A stretch of 61,813 bases of DNA from Methanosarcina sp. (GCF_028693135.1 NZ_JAQUVZ010000019.1:1-61813); one strand, 5' to 3'. Shown: positions 34,361 to 43,604, counted from the stretch's first letter. Translations and numbers: made by a program. The notes: generated from the letters alone by a model not told the origin.

Positions 34361-35392
34361 TCACTCAAAGATCCGGGCGTCCACGACCACATGCAGGACT
34401 CCCGGAGAATACTTCTTTATCCTTCGGGTTGCCAGGATCTCAACTTTTTTTCCCAGGCGTCCGGCAGCTTTTGTTATCCTTTCTTCAGGCCTGGCCCTGG
34501 CGAGATTTTCAGGTACCGTTTCATGGTAATGCAGGACCCCTCCGCTTTTTTTCAGGGCTTTTATAGCCTGTTCCAGATAGTGGTGTGTTGTTCCCACATA
34601 CCCCATAATAACCCGGTCTGCCTCCCCTTCGGGAGCAGCCTGTGAGCAGTCTCCCAGAACCGGGGTAATAATGTCCTCCACATGGTTCAGCCTGACATTT
34701 TCCTTCAGGTAGGCAAAGGATTCAGGGTTTATTTCTATCGAGATGATTTTTTTCGGCTGCGCGTGGACAGCCATGGGAATTGAAAAGTAGCCTATCCCTG
34801 CGAACATGTCCACCACGAATTCCCCCTGCCCGAGTTTGCTCATCCTTTTTCTCTCATCCAGGTTGCCTTTGGAGTACATCACTTTTGTTACATCCTGCTT
34901 GAAAAAGCAGCCGTGTTCTTTGTGGACGGTTTCCGTGGAGGTTCCGAGGAGAAGTTCCCTTATTGGCTGGCGGAACTGCCCTTCAATTCCGAAATCTCTT
35001 ACAACGCTTCTGCATTTCGGGTACATGGAAAGCAGAGCTCTGGCTATAAGGAGCTTTTTTTCATTGAGGCTTTCAGGGATACTGATTATTACTATATCCC
35101 CAAGGACCTGCCAGCCTGATGGAACACGTGCGAGTTCGGCTTCGGAGAAGGAGTCTTTGAGGTATTCTTTCAGGGCCCAGGTTTTTTCCCGAAATTCGGG
35201 ATTTTCCTGTTCGGTTACCGGAAAATGTCCTATTTTTTCTCCTGCAGCCTCAGTGACAGGGATTTCCAGAAAAGTGCCTTTTTCGGTCTGAAGTTTACGG
35301 ATTTTTCGGGTGTCGTCAAAGAGATCTGCAGTTATAACTTCCCGACGGGCTTCTTCTCCCTTTTCGAGCGGAACACGGATAGTTCTGTACAT
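34361..35392 (-). CDS. taw2: tRNA wyosine-pathway aminocarboxypropyltransferase (Taw2-like)
   Basis: A 343-residue class I SAM-dependent enzyme of the Trm5/Taw2 group. Taw2 transfers the aminocarboxypropyl group of SAM to 4-demethylwyosine at position 37 of tRNA-Phe. Seen: the EHGCFFKQDVTKVMYSKGN strand set, SAM motif FVVDMFAGIGYFSIP, SIEINPESFAYLKENVRLN, and RVIMGYVGTTHHYL with GVLHYHE. The GYV at motif IV, in place of the NPP or NLP of Trm5 methyltransferases, is why I favour Taw2. Stand-alone gene, convergent with the membrane pair. Confidence 0.82.
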   Translation of the reverse strand: MYRTIRVPLEKGEEARREVITADLFDDTRKIRKLQTEKGTFLEIPVTEAAGEKIGHFPVTEQENPEFREKTWALKEYLKDSFSEAELARVPSGWQVLGDIVIISIPESLNEKKLLIARALLSMYPKCRSVVRDFGIEGQFRQPIRELLLGTSTETVHKEHGCFFKQDVTKVMYSKGNLDERKRMSKLGQGEFVVDMFAGIGYFSIPMAVHAQPKKIISIEINPESFAYLKENVRLNHVEDIITPVLGDCSQAAPEGEADRVIMGYVGTTHHYLEQAIKALKKSGGVLHYHETVPENLARARPEERITKAAGRLGKKVEILATRRIKKYSPGVLHVVVDARIFE

Positions 35393-35467
35393 TGGAATTG
35401 AAGGATATCCTGCATGGGATTAATGTTTTTTGTTCGTGAAAACTAATCAAGAAAAAACAGTTTTAAA

Positions 35468-35525
35468 GATGCCATGATGCCATGATGCCATGATGCCATG
35501 ATGCCATGATGCCATGATGCCATAT
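35468..35525. repeat. 8-bp tandem repeat (ATGCCATG, about 7 units)
   Basis: Seven exact copies of an 8-bp unit in the upstream region of the Taw2-like gene. No reading frame uses them. Confidence 0.9.
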
Positions 35526-35769
35526 AATTCTGGTTTTCTTACCTGGAATGAAGATGATAAGCAAAAAAGGTTCTGGCCTGGATACGGATCTTTGTGCATA
35601 ACGTTATTTTACGTATCCTGTCGGATTGCCTGCAACAGAATTCCTGAGATACGCTATTGCAGATTATCGCACACTACTGGCAAACTATCGCAATTTTAAA
35701 AGTGTAAGTGGAAAATAAAAAGACAGTTTAATATAAAAGTCGTTTATATTATTTAGTTAAAAATGTGGT

Positions 35770-37218
35770 GTGATTAATTTGACGAAACCAAGAAAAGCAT
35801 CCGGAAGCGGCCTATTGCGCTGGATTATTGGTTTAATATTTGTTTTAATAGTTATCGCTGGAATAAACGCGGGAATAAAAGACGATTCACTTGCTGAAGA
35901 GCCCCAGCAGACCGCACAGCAGGCAGGAGATACAGATCTTGAGGCTCAGGTTCGTGCTGAAGAGACAGCATCAGGCCAGGACAGCGGGCTTGCAGAAAAT
36001 AATCTTGCTAACGGTGGATACCCGGCTGATGAAAACTTAACAGTTCATTTTCTTGACGTTGGCCAGGGAGATTCAATTTTCCTGGAATATAATGGAAAAG
36101 CTATGCTGGTAGACGCAGGGGAACGAAACCAGGGATCAGGGATTTCAGCATACCTTCACGAGCATGATATCTCCGGCATTGATTATGTTGTTGCAACCCA
36201 TCCTCATGCGGATCATATAGGGGGCATGGACGAGATACTTAACGGCTTCCAGGTTGAACATTTCATTGACAGCGGCTTTCCACAGACCTCAAAAACCTAT
36301 GAGAATATGCTGATCACTATTGATGAGAAAAATATCCCTTTTGAGGTAGCTGAAAAAGGAGAAGAAATTGAATTTGACCCTGCTGTTGATGTAGAAGTTC
36401 TGAACCCCGGGCCCGAATACTCCGATGATCTGAATGAAAATTCCGTGGTCCTTAAAGTAAGCTACGGGGAAGTTTCATTCCTGCTTATGGGCGATGCAGG
36501 ACTTGAAACTGAAGAAAACCTCATGAATGCCGGGTATGACCTGGACTCTGATATTCTTAAAGTCGGGCACCATGCCAGCCGATCCGGGAGCGGAGATGAA
36601 TTTATTTCAGCCGTAAGTCCCGAAATAAGCGTAATCGAAGTTGGAGCAGATAACGACTACGGGCATCCCCATCCCGAAGTCCTTGAAAGGTTACAAAAGG
36701 TTTCCAGGGTTTACAGGACCGATCTTGACGGCTCGATTGTAGTTACAACTGACGGATCTGCCTATACAGTAATTGCTCAGAAAGCAGGATCTGGAGAAGA
36801 AGTGATCGAAACCGAGCCTGCTGAGAGTGGAGCTGACAGTTCTTCGGCTTCGATGATAATTAAAGAAAACGAACCTGAAGACGCTGAAGTCGAAGAGAAT
36901 GTAGCCTCCAGCTCTACAAAATCAATAGTCTATGTTAGCGACCTGAGCCTGCAGGATGAATGGGTGGAGATTACAAACAAAGGGTCCTCTCCTGTTTCAT
37001 TGAAAGGCTGGAAAATCGAGGATGAAGGCAGTAAGCACACCTATACGTTTCCTTCCTGTACGCTGGATTCCCAAACTACTTTAACTTTGTATACCGGAGA
37101 GGGCACTGATACAGCTACCGAATTATACTGGAGAGAAAGCCCAATCTGGAACAACGATGGAGACACAGCGTATCTCTATGATGACAGTGAGAAGCTGGTT
37201 GATGTATTGGAGAGGTGA
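35770..37218 (+). CDS. membrane-anchored ComEC-type metallo-hydrolase with lamin-tail domain
   Basis: A 482-residue protein: one N-terminal membrane anchor (about 15-35), an acidic linker, a metallo-beta-lactamase domain like the C-terminal part of ComEC/Rec2 (VHFLDVGQGDSIFLEY 92-107, THPHADHIGG 143-152, LLMGDAG 238-244, VGHHAS 265-270, DYGHPHP 296-302), another acidic linker, and a C-terminal lamin-tail-like domain (about 384-482, WVEITNKGSSPVSLKGWKI). The catalytic part should face outside. ComEC homologues are thought to degrade one strand of incoming DNA, so an extracellular nuclease is the best inference. Start is GTG 35770 or TTG 35779. It overlaps the DUF3006 gene region. Confidence 0.85.
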   Translation: MINLTKPRKASGSGLLRWIIGLIFVLIVIAGINAGIKDDSLAEEPQQTAQQAGDTDLEAQVRAEETASGQDSGLAENNLANGGYPADENLTVHFLDVGQGDSIFLEYNGKAMLVDAGERNQGSGISAYLHEHDISGIDYVVATHPHADHIGGMDEILNGFQVEHFIDSGFPQTSKTYENMLITIDEKNIPFEVAEKGEEIEFDPAVDVEVLNPGPEYSDDLNENSVVLKVSYGEVSFLLMGDAGLETEENLMNAGYDLDSDILKVGHHASRSGSGDEFISAVSPEISVIEVGADNDYGHPHPEVLERLQKVSRVYRTDLDGSIVVTTDGSAYTVIAQKAGSGEEVIETEPAESGADSSSASMIIKENEPEDAEVEENVASSSTKSIVYVSDLSLQDEWVEITNKGSSPVSLKGWKIEDEGSKHTYTFPSCTLDSQTTLTLYTGEGTDTATELYWRESPIWNNDGDTAYLYDDSEKLVDVLER

Positions 37219-37220
37219 AA

Positions 37221-37457
37221 ATGGAAAGCTTCAAAGTTACACTTGACAGAATAGAGGGCAGTATTGCGGTACTGCTTTTAAGGGACGAGGAGTCAATAAA
37301 AATTGACATCCCTCTTTTTTTACTGCCTCCGGAGAGCAAGGAGGGCGATATTCTGGATATCAGCATTGTCCGAGATACTCAAGAAACAGAAGCCGCTAAA
37401 GAAAGAGTGTCAGCTTTGCTTGATAAACTTAAAAATAAAAATTATGGGGCTAAATGA
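37221..37457 (+). CDS. DUF3006-family small protein
   Basis: A 78-residue protein with the DUF3006 pattern (VTLDRIEGSIAVLLLRDEES, IDIPLFLLPPESKEGDIL). Such proteins commonly follow ComEC-like metallo-hydrolases, as here: the ATG is three bases past the upstream stop, so the two are translationally coupled. Its molecular role is not known. Confidence 0.8.
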   Translation: MESFKVTLDRIEGSIAVLLLRDEESIKIDIPLFLLPPESKEGDILDISIVRDTQETEAAKERVSALLDKLKNKNYGAK

Positions 37458-37720
37458 AACTATCTCTCCTTCTTCCGGATTTAAGATAACTCACATATAT
37501 ATTCATCAAGGTAGAGAAAAAAAAAACACATAATCTCCCGTGCCTGTAAATAAGCACCTTACAGTTGTCCGGACGGCCTTTCTTCCGTCCAGGGAACATC
37601 TTCTTTGTGGTTTTCTGTCAGGTTACTTACATACTCGATCTGTTTTTTCCTTCCCCTTCCGATATTCGCATCGTTTGTTAACATTTTGCATTTTTTCTCG
37701 TGACAAATATCTTTTTATTA
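37458..37720. other. intergenic stretch, no gene seen
   Basis: The frame open from 37540 into the TetR gene is an artefact of an open upstream region; the supported TetR start is 37771. Nothing else is recognisable apart from T-rich tracts. Confidence 0.4.
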
Positions 37721-37753
37721 TAACAAATGACATATGTTACATAACACGTGTTA
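37721..37753. promoter_or_regulatory. palindromic operator region of the first TetR gene
   Basis: Two TAACA...TGTTA arrangements lie next to each other: TAACAAATGACATATGTTA (37721-37739, imperfect) and the perfect 12-bp palindrome TAACACGTGTTA (37742-37753). They sit directly before the ribosome site. The same organisation is retained upstream of the TetR remnant at 43464-43604, which supports a functional role such as autoregulation. Confidence 0.5.
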
Positions 37754-37770
37754 GTCTTAGGAGGGTCTGT

Positions 37771-38349
37771 ATGCCACCAAAAACAAAATTTGACAGAGAA
37801 GCCATTGTAGAAGCCGCTTTTGAGATCGCAAAAGAAGAAGGCTTTGCCGGGATCACCTCACGCAACGTGGCAAAACGTCTTGGTTGTTCGGTTGCGCCGA
37901 TCTATCTTAATTTCGAAACAATTGATGATTTGATCAAGGCTGTAGTCGAGCGTGTTTTTGCCCTTTCGGATGAACTGCTGAAAAAACAAGACGGATCGGA
38001 CCTTTTCGAAAATATAGGGAAAGCCAGTTTAGTGTTTGCGCGGGAATACCCGGTCCTGTTTCGTGAACTGGTAATTCAGAAAAATCCGTACATGGCTTCG
38101 TACGAAACCGTTCAGGATGCTTTGGTTGAAGCAATGGCTGAAGATGAAAACCTGCGTGATTTGACGTACGAGGAACGCAGGCGCCTGCTCTTAAAAATGA
38201 GGATTTTTCAAACGGGTCTCTCGGTCATGGTCGCCAACGGTCATCTGCCGTCCTGGCTTGATGATCAGGCTGCTGAGGAGCTGCTTATGGAAATGGGGGA
38301 GGATATCCTGCGTATACAGCAAATAAAACAAAAGGAGAAGGGGGAATGA
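37771..38349 (+). CDS. TetR-family transcriptional regulator
   Basis: A 192-residue one-component repressor. The N-terminal helix-turn-helix is clear (FDREAIVEAAFEIAKEEGFA, then GITSRNVAKRLGCSVAPIYL); the C-terminal ligand domain has no recognisable specificity. The ATG at 37771 follows GGAGGG. Its stop overlaps (ATGA) the start of a truncated FAD-oxidoreductase frame, so it was once the first gene of an operon. Palindromes just upstream suggest autoregulation. Confidence 0.88.
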   Translation: MPPKTKFDREAIVEAAFEIAKEEGFAGITSRNVAKRLGCSVAPIYLNFETIDDLIKAVVERVFALSDELLKKQDGSDLFENIGKASLVFAREYPVLFRELVIQKNPYMASYETVQDALVEAMAEDENLRDLTYEERRRLLLKMRIFQTGLSVMVANGHLPSWLDDQAAEELLMEMGEDILRIQQIKQKEKGE

Positions 38350-38445
38350 AAAAAATAATCATTATAAGTGGGTATCGCCGGATTGAGCGCCGGTATCTTT
38401 ACCCGGAAAAATGGCTTTGAAAGTAGTTCCCCTTTCAACATCTAA
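38346..38445 (+). pseudogene. FAD-dependent oxidoreductase (phytoene-desaturase-like), 5' remnant
   Basis: Starts MKKIIII, then after a one-base change of frame reads VGIAGLSAGIFTRKNGFESS, which is the dinucleotide-binding GxGxxG start of phytoene-desaturase-like flavoproteins with its glycine pattern altered. A stop follows at 38443-38445 and nothing of the remaining gene is present. Its ATG overlaps the stop of the TetR gene, so it was the regulator's partner. Confidence 0.6.
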
Positions 38446-38558
38446 ACTACACGATCTGTGACCTTTGATTTAGTACCTATCCAAAAAGTCATAAGGCATT
38501 AGAAAATTGCAATGGTTACAACACTTTTGAATTACTCAAATCACCTTACATGCTTCCG

Positions 38559-38810
38559 TTATTTATTCCTTAACTTATCCCATAACTTAGAGCCCGGGGC
38601 ATTGCCAGTCAGGTAAATAATAATATGAAAGACTATCAGGATTACAGCAAGAATGACATAACGAGTTGCCGTTTCCTCGAGATAAGTTATGCTAGCAAAA
38701 ATCGCAACTAAAACTACTACAGTTACCAACCAACCCTCTAAGCTGATGGGACGATAACCCCATCCAAGAATCCTCTTGTCAAACCATGCTTTTTTAGTAA
38801 TTCGGGTCAT
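38559..38810 (-). CDS. small two-TM membrane protein
   Basis: An 83-residue protein with a basic N-terminus (MTRITKKAWFDKRILGWGYR), two hydrophobic segments (about 28-44 and 49-67) and a basic C-terminus (WDKLRNK). The family is not recognised. It lies between the TetR scar and the ABC operon on the same strand as the latter but about 150 bases beyond its last gene, so it is probably transcribed separately. GGAGATG precedes the ATG. Confidence 0.65.
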   Translation of the reverse strand: MTRITKKAWFDKRILGWGYRPISLEGWLVTVVVLVAIFASITYLEETATRYVILAVILIVFHIIIYLTGNAPGSKLWDKLRNK

Positions 38811-38962
38811 ATTTCACATCTCCGTTTAAATTATGGTCTTATAAACAATCTCATGAGAATCGCCGAAAATAGCGCAAATATAATTCAACCAGGAAAATCT
38901 TCTAATGTGACTATTTCCTTAAGTTTTTTGTGTTCAGTTGCTATTTTTTAACATTTTTCTCC

Positions 38963-39646
38963 TTACCGAACTGTAATTTTCCCATCTACAAGCCTGATAA
39001 TTTTATCAGCTTTTGAAGCCAGGTCATCGTTGTGAGTAACTACGATAAATGTCTGATTATACTCCCTGTTTAGCTGCCTGAGTAGTTCATAGATCATGTC
39101 ACCCGATTTTGTATCAAGGTTGCCTGTAGGTTCGTCTCCGAGTACGATTGCAGGAGAACAGCTCAAAGCTCTTGCTATTGCAACCCTCTGGTTCTGCCCT
39201 CCTGAAAGTTCACCAGGCCTGTGGTCCATTCTTCCTTCGAGCCCTACCTTCTCCAGAAGCTCTTCGGCGACATTTTTTGCTTTCTCCCTGCTCTTGCCTG
39301 CAATAAGGAGCGGCATCATTACGTTTTCCAGAGCTGTGAAATCGGGAAGCAGGTGATGGTACTGAAAGACAAATCCCAGTATCCTGTTTCTCATTCCGGA
39401 ACGCTCCTTATCTGACATTTTGGTTACATCTTTGCCATCTATAAGCAGGGTGCCTGAACTTGGCGTGTCCAGCAGACCTATTAAGTGCATAAGCGTACTT
39501 TTACCTGAACCGGAAGGCCCTACAATTGCAACAAATTCCCCTTTTTCAATTCTCAGGTTTGCATTGTCGAGAGCGCGAAATTCAACTCCGTTCTGGTAAA
39601 CTTTGGTCAGGTTCTTAAGCTCTATAACCGTGCTTTCGTCTGTCAT
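38963..39646 (-). CDS. ABC transporter ATPase, MacB/LolD type
   Basis: A 227-residue ATPase that powers the two permeases encoded upstream. Seen: Walker A GPSGSGKST, Q-loop FQYHHLLPDFTALENVM, signature LSGGQNQR, Walker B IVLGDEPTGNLDT and the H-loop VVTHNDD. The LENVMMPLLI and NLDTKSG features are those of the LolD/MacB group, which use FtsX-like permeases for export or mechanotransmission rather than import. It is the last gene of a four-gene operon. Confidence 0.92.
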   Translation of the reverse strand: MTDESTVIELKNLTKVYQNGVEFRALDNANLRIEKGEFVAIVGPSGSGKSTLMHLIGLLDTPSSGTLLIDGKDVTKMSDKERSGMRNRILGFVFQYHHLLPDFTALENVMMPLLIAGKSREKAKNVAEELLEKVGLEGRMDHRPGELSGGQNQRVAIARALSCSPAIVLGDEPTGNLDTKSGDMIYELLRQLNREYNQTFIVVTHNDDLASKADKIIRLVDGKITVR

Positions 39647-39716
39647 GCTTTTCCGATACCTCCTTAAAATTATTGAAATTTAGACAATTAATTGTTTACT
39701 GCTATTCTTTTTCAGT

Positions 39717-40886
39717 TCAGGCACTTTCAATGGCTTTTACAGGGTCAAGTTTTGCAGCCTTCCGCGCAGGATAAATTCCTGAGAGGATATTGACAATAAA
39801 AGCAAAGAAAGCCGCATACACAAAATTAAGCGGTTCGACTTCAAGAGGAAGAGTCTGAAGCCCGAAATACGTCTCCTGAGGGATTTCTATTTCATAGCTC
39901 TGGAGCGCAATTGTCGCAATATAACCGAGAATTGTCCCGAGCACGAGGCCTGCTGCTCCAAGGATCATGGACTGGAAAAGAAAGACAAGCATAATGCTCT
40001 TTTGCGAAGTTCCCATAGCTTTCAGGATGCCTATTTCCCTGGTTCTCTGAGCAACGATTGTGATCAGGGTGTTTGCAATTCCGAAGCCTGCAATTCCGTA
40101 AATCAGGAAATAGAAAATATTTGCAAAGATCGCCCGGGACTCTAAGAGACTGAGAATTGCAGCATTTGCTTCGCTCCAGCTTACAGCATCAAGTCCGGTT
40201 TCTCTCTCAATAGAACCTGCAATGATGTCTGCCTGATAAGGGTCTGCTACTCTGACTCCTATGGTGCTTACAACTCCCGGTTCATTGAAAAAATCCTGAA
40301 TCGAGTCGAGCCTCGCATAGGCTGTGACCTCATCCGCAGCAGTGCCGGTATGGATCAGGCCTATAACCTTAAAAGAGGTTGTTTGCGAGCCCGGAAAAAC
40401 GACATTTACTTGATCTCCTACATTTACCTCCAGGTTTTCTGCAAGTTGATCCCCAAGCAGGATCCCGTATCTTGTATGAACAAGGGTCATGAGGTCGCCT
40501 TTAACAACATCCTCATTTACTCTCATGACACTCTCTTCAGCCATAGGGTCAACTCCCTGAAGAGAAACCCCTTCGGCATTGTCCCTGTACTCAAGCGCCG
40601 CCTGGCCAAGATATTTGGGGGAGACGGCTATAACTCCTTCCTTTTCTGAGATCATGGCAGACGTATACCTGTAAAGATGGATGACCTCTTCTTCCTCATC
40701 CTGAGGGCTGATAACAATATGGGGATTATTTTCGATGCTTGAAGTTACAAGCTCATCCTGAAAACCCGAAATCATTGCCATCATCATCGTGATTACGGCA
40801 ACTGCCAGAGCAACGGCAAGTATGGCAAAAAGGGTCTGCTTTTTTCTGGACAATACCTGCCTCAAAGCGATTTTCAGCTCATACAT
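39717..40886 (-). CDS. ABC transporter permease, FtsX/MacB type (second)
   Basis: A 389-residue permease: one N-terminal TM helix (about 16-41), a large extracytoplasmic MacB-like domain, and three C-terminal TM helices with the conserved EIGILKAMGTSQKSIM coupling region and a final GIYPARKAAKLDPVKAIES. This topology is standard for FtsX/LolC/MacB permeases. It is paralogous to the preceding permease gene, 165 bases away, and the two probably form the heterodimeric channel. Confidence 0.9.
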   Translation of the reverse strand: MYELKIALRQVLSRKKQTLFAILAVALAVAVITMMMAMISGFQDELVTSSIENNPHIVISPQDEEEEVIHLYRYTSAMISEKEGVIAVSPKYLGQAALEYRDNAEGVSLQGVDPMAEESVMRVNEDVVKGDLMTLVHTRYGILLGDQLAENLEVNVGDQVNVVFPGSQTTSFKVIGLIHTGTAADEVTAYARLDSIQDFFNEPGVVSTIGVRVADPYQADIIAGSIERETGLDAVSWSEANAAILSLLESRAIFANIFYFLIYGIAGFGIANTLITIVAQRTREIGILKAMGTSQKSIMLVFLFQSMILGAAGLVLGTILGYIATIALQSYEIEIPQETYFGLQTLPLEVEPLNFVYAAFFAFIVNILSGIYPARKAAKLDPVKAIESA

Positions 40887-41051
40887 CTGAATAAGCTCCT
40901 TGGTATGAATATGTATAGAGTTTTTAGACTATGGAGATTTTATAATATTCAAATTATTAAATTTATTAAGATTTTAAGCCAATAGAATACTTACATTTTC
41001 ACATTTACCATTAATTTAGAAATATGCTGTGAAATTGTATTACAGCTGCAC

Positions 41052-42230
41052 TCACTTTGAACTGATAGCCTTTACAGGGTCCAGTTTCGCCGCCTGTCGC
41101 GCAGGATAAATGCCGGTAATCAGGTTCAGCAGAAAAACGGCGAAAATGATGAATAATATATCGTGAAGGCGCACGGCAATGGGGATGAAGGAAATACTTC
41201 CGTAAAGATCGGATTGATCTGCCGGGATCTCATACTGTCCTATTGCCAGGGCTATAAGGACTCCTGCAAAAGTGCCGAAAAGAGCGCCCAGCAGGCCAAT
41301 AATCCCGCTCTGGAGGATGAAAATCCTCTGGATGCCTGAGACCTGTGCACCCATAGCGCGAAGCATACCTATCTGACCCGTTGCACTGATAACCGAAAGG
41401 TTCAGTGTGCTGACCACACCAAAAGAGGCTATGACAACAATAAGCCCGTATATGACAGCGTTTGAAGTGCTTTCGATAGCAATGGTGCGGAGGATTGCAG
41501 GATCTGTTTCTGTCCAGCTCTTTGCATTATAACCAAGTTTTTTGATCTCGTTTGCGACTTCTCTATCCCTGTTAAAATCCCTGAGATGGACTGAAACCCC
41601 ATTAACCACGTTCGAGGCATCATAGAATTGCTGGGCAGTATCCAGGGAGGTATATGTCAGGACCTCGTCAAGAGGAGATCCGGTATGAAAGATCCCCACA
41701 ACTCTGAGAGAGAGGGGATTTGCATTCGGAAAAGACACATCTACGGAATCCCCCAGATTAACCTCCAGTTTTTCCGCCAGCTTTGAGCCTATAACCACCG
41801 TATTTCTCGAAAACTCGATTTCCTGGAAACTGCCTTCAACCATATCCTCTTCGATAGAGCTGATTTCATTTTCCTGTGAAGGGATCACGCCTCTAAGCTC
41901 GGAGTTAAGGGAATTGTCTTTGAACTTGAAAGAAGCCTGCCCTGTAAGGAAAGGAGAAACTGCAGTAACTCCTTCAATTGAACTAACCCTTTCTACCAGA
42001 GTGCCGTAGAGATAGATGTAATCCTCACCTTCCTCCGGAGAGACCGAGACTTGAGGGAGTTTGTCCACGGTAATGTTATAAAGCTCCCCTGTAACACCCA
42101 CCAAAAGAGAATGGGAAACTGTAAGTACCATTACAGCGAGAGCTATTGCTCCTACCGAAAGTAGGGTCTGAAATTTTCTTGCCCGAATCTGCCTGAGAGC
42201 AATTAAAAGTTCATAACGCATGGGATTCAC
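41052..42230 (-). CDS. ABC transporter permease, FtsX/MacB type (first)
   Basis: A 392-residue permease with the same plan: N-terminal TM (about 20-45), periplasmic-type domain, three C-terminal TM helices, coupling segment QIGMLRAMGAQVSGIQRI and the shared end GIYPARQAAKLDPVKAISSK. It overlaps the exported-protein gene by four bases (ATGA), so the two are translationally coupled. Substrate is not predictable; macrolide, lipid or peptide export are the usual options in this group. Confidence 0.9.
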   Translation of the reverse strand: MNPMRYELLIALRQIRARKFQTLLSVGAIALAVMVLTVSHSLLVGVTGELYNITVDKLPQVSVSPEEGEDYIYLYGTLVERVSSIEGVTAVSPFLTGQASFKFKDNSLNSELRGVIPSQENEISSIEEDMVEGSFQEIEFSRNTVVIGSKLAEKLEVNLGDSVDVSFPNANPLSLRVVGIFHTGSPLDEVLTYTSLDTAQQFYDASNVVNGVSVHLRDFNRDREVANEIKKLGYNAKSWTETDPAILRTIAIESTSNAVIYGLIVVIASFGVVSTLNLSVISATGQIGMLRAMGAQVSGIQRIFILQSGIIGLLGALFGTFAGVLIALAIGQYEIPADQSDLYGSISFIPIAVRLHDILFIIFAVFLLNLITGIYPARQAAKLDPVKAISSK

Positions 42231-43396
42231 GGCCTTTTTGAGTTTTTATTATGGTTTTTAAAAAAGGCAAAAACCATAGCAATCCCCGCAGTTCCTGCAA
42301 TAATAGAAGAGCCAGTGATACCATTCCCATCGTCTTCTTCTGAGCTTTCATTTCCTGTATCAGGGACTGTCTCACTCTCATTCATAGGAGAAAGATCAGA
42401 CTCAATAATGGTTTCCCTGCGTTCGATAACATCTCCGTCGTTACCGATAAGTTCAATCTCAAGCCTGTAAACTCCTTCAGTGAGCCTTTCTTTCCAGGCG
42501 ACCTCAACGGTCTCATCGTCATCGGTCAAAAGAACCGGGACTCTCTCGCGGATGGATTCAACAAACATCGGACTGCCGCGTCCTGAAGGTTCCTGCACTT
42601 CATATACGGAAAAAACCAGACTTCCTCCAAAAGGCACCTGGGAACGCCCTAAAACAGTTGCACTTGCTCCGGTCTCATCTTCATAGATGTCAGTAATCTC
42701 GGCATCGTCTCTGGCAGTGAAACGCTCTGTTAAAGCTATAAACCCCTGGCCTGGGGAGTAAACATGAACCTTTACTCTCCCATAATACTCTTTATTATTC
42801 TCAAGGAGAGCCCCCCAGGGCGCAGAAAAGGTTTCCGGAACGCTGGTCAAGGATGCCTTTTCGGTTTTTGTTTCATAGATTACGTCGTGCCCGTTTACAA
42901 GCATATATTCGATATCAAAAAGTGAAGCCTGATTTGGGGAGAGTACAACAGAGATCCCATCGGAGTTAGGGACAAGATCATCCACATGGAGTCTGGGAGC
43001 TGAGTAGCTGCCGTAAACAAAATCATACTCCGCTTCCGAAAGTACCTGCCCCTGTTCCATAAGCCTTGCTCTCAGAGTATAAGCCCCACGCTCGGGATTC
43101 CTGACATTCCATAAGCCAACTTTCATAACTCTTGTATTCGCAGGAAAACTACCAGTTAAAAATTCCTGTGTAGCAATGATTTCTTCACTCCCCCTTCCCG
43201 GCCTGATCAGAGATGTCTCAAGGGTCAGGTTCTCTTCCGGCTGGGCTGAGTAGATTGCTACATCAAAGGACTCGAGATCGCTGTATAGTTCGACTATGCA
43301 AGCTGGATCCGTTCCATCGACCTGAGAGGTGTCTGCTGCAGAGGCATGGAGGGTCGATAAAAGAAGCAAAGCAAGTACGAAAAGTATTGATTTCAT
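42227..43396 (-). CDS. exported, membrane-anchored beta-rich protein of the ABC operon
   Basis: A 389-residue protein with a signal peptide (MKSILFVLALLLLSTLHASA), a long beta-rich, Ig-like extracellular region, an acidic Ser/Glu linker and a C-terminal membrane helix (SIIAGTAGIAMVFAFF) with a basic tail. It is first in the operon and overlaps the first permease. By position it could be an extracytoplasmic accessory working with the transporter, in the way MacA works with MacB, but I see no MacA similarity. The ATG at 43396 is preferred because the longer frame (from 43426) merely precedes the signal peptide. Confidence 0.75.
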   Translation of the reverse strand: MKSILFVLALLLLSTLHASAADTSQVDGTDPACIVELYSDLESFDVAIYSAQPEENLTLETSLIRPGRGSEEIIATQEFLTGSFPANTRVMKVGLWNVRNPERGAYTLRARLMEQGQVLSEAEYDFVYGSYSAPRLHVDDLVPNSDGISVVLSPNQASLFDIEYMLVNGHDVIYETKTEKASLTSVPETFSAPWGALLENNKEYYGRVKVHVYSPGQGFIALTERFTARDDAEITDIYEDETGASATVLGRSQVPFGGSLVFSVYEVQEPSGRGSPMFVESIRERVPVLLTDDDETVEVAWKERLTEGVYRLEIELIGNDGDVIERRETIIESDLSPMNESETVPDTGNESSEEDDGNGITGSSIIAGTAGIAMVFAFFKNHNKNSKRP

Positions 43397-43463
43397 GATT
43401 TTACCCCGATTCGATAACAAACACATTGTTTTGATCTGAAAGACTTTTAATTATTTTTTTGAG

Positions 43464-43604
43464 CTATGCACGAAGATCGACGCAACCGAACAACGAAGAC
43501 GTTTCGCTATGCTGCGCGGTGATGCCGGCAAAGCTTTCTTCTTTTGCAATGGCAAAAGCGGCTTCCACAATGGCTTCTCTGTAAAATTTTGTTTTGGGCA
43601 GCAT
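43464..43604 (-). pseudogene. TetR-family regulator, 5' remnant related to the 37771 gene
   Basis: Starts MLPKTKFYREAIVEAAFAIA and continues KEESFAGIT, nearly the same as the intact TetR gene at 37771, then loses one base inside the helix-turn-helix and stops at 43464-43466 after 46 codons. The DNA downstream of the lesion still aligns with the intact gene for a short distance. The upstream operator-like palindromes are conserved too. It lies in inverted orientation relative to the intact copy, on the other side of the ABC operon. Confidence 0.75.

Noticed and set aside
37540-37770. N-terminal extension of the TetR protein (77 residues)
   Set aside because: The extension covers the promoter palindromes and lacks a ribosome site, while the ATG at 37771 has GGAGGG and begins at family length.
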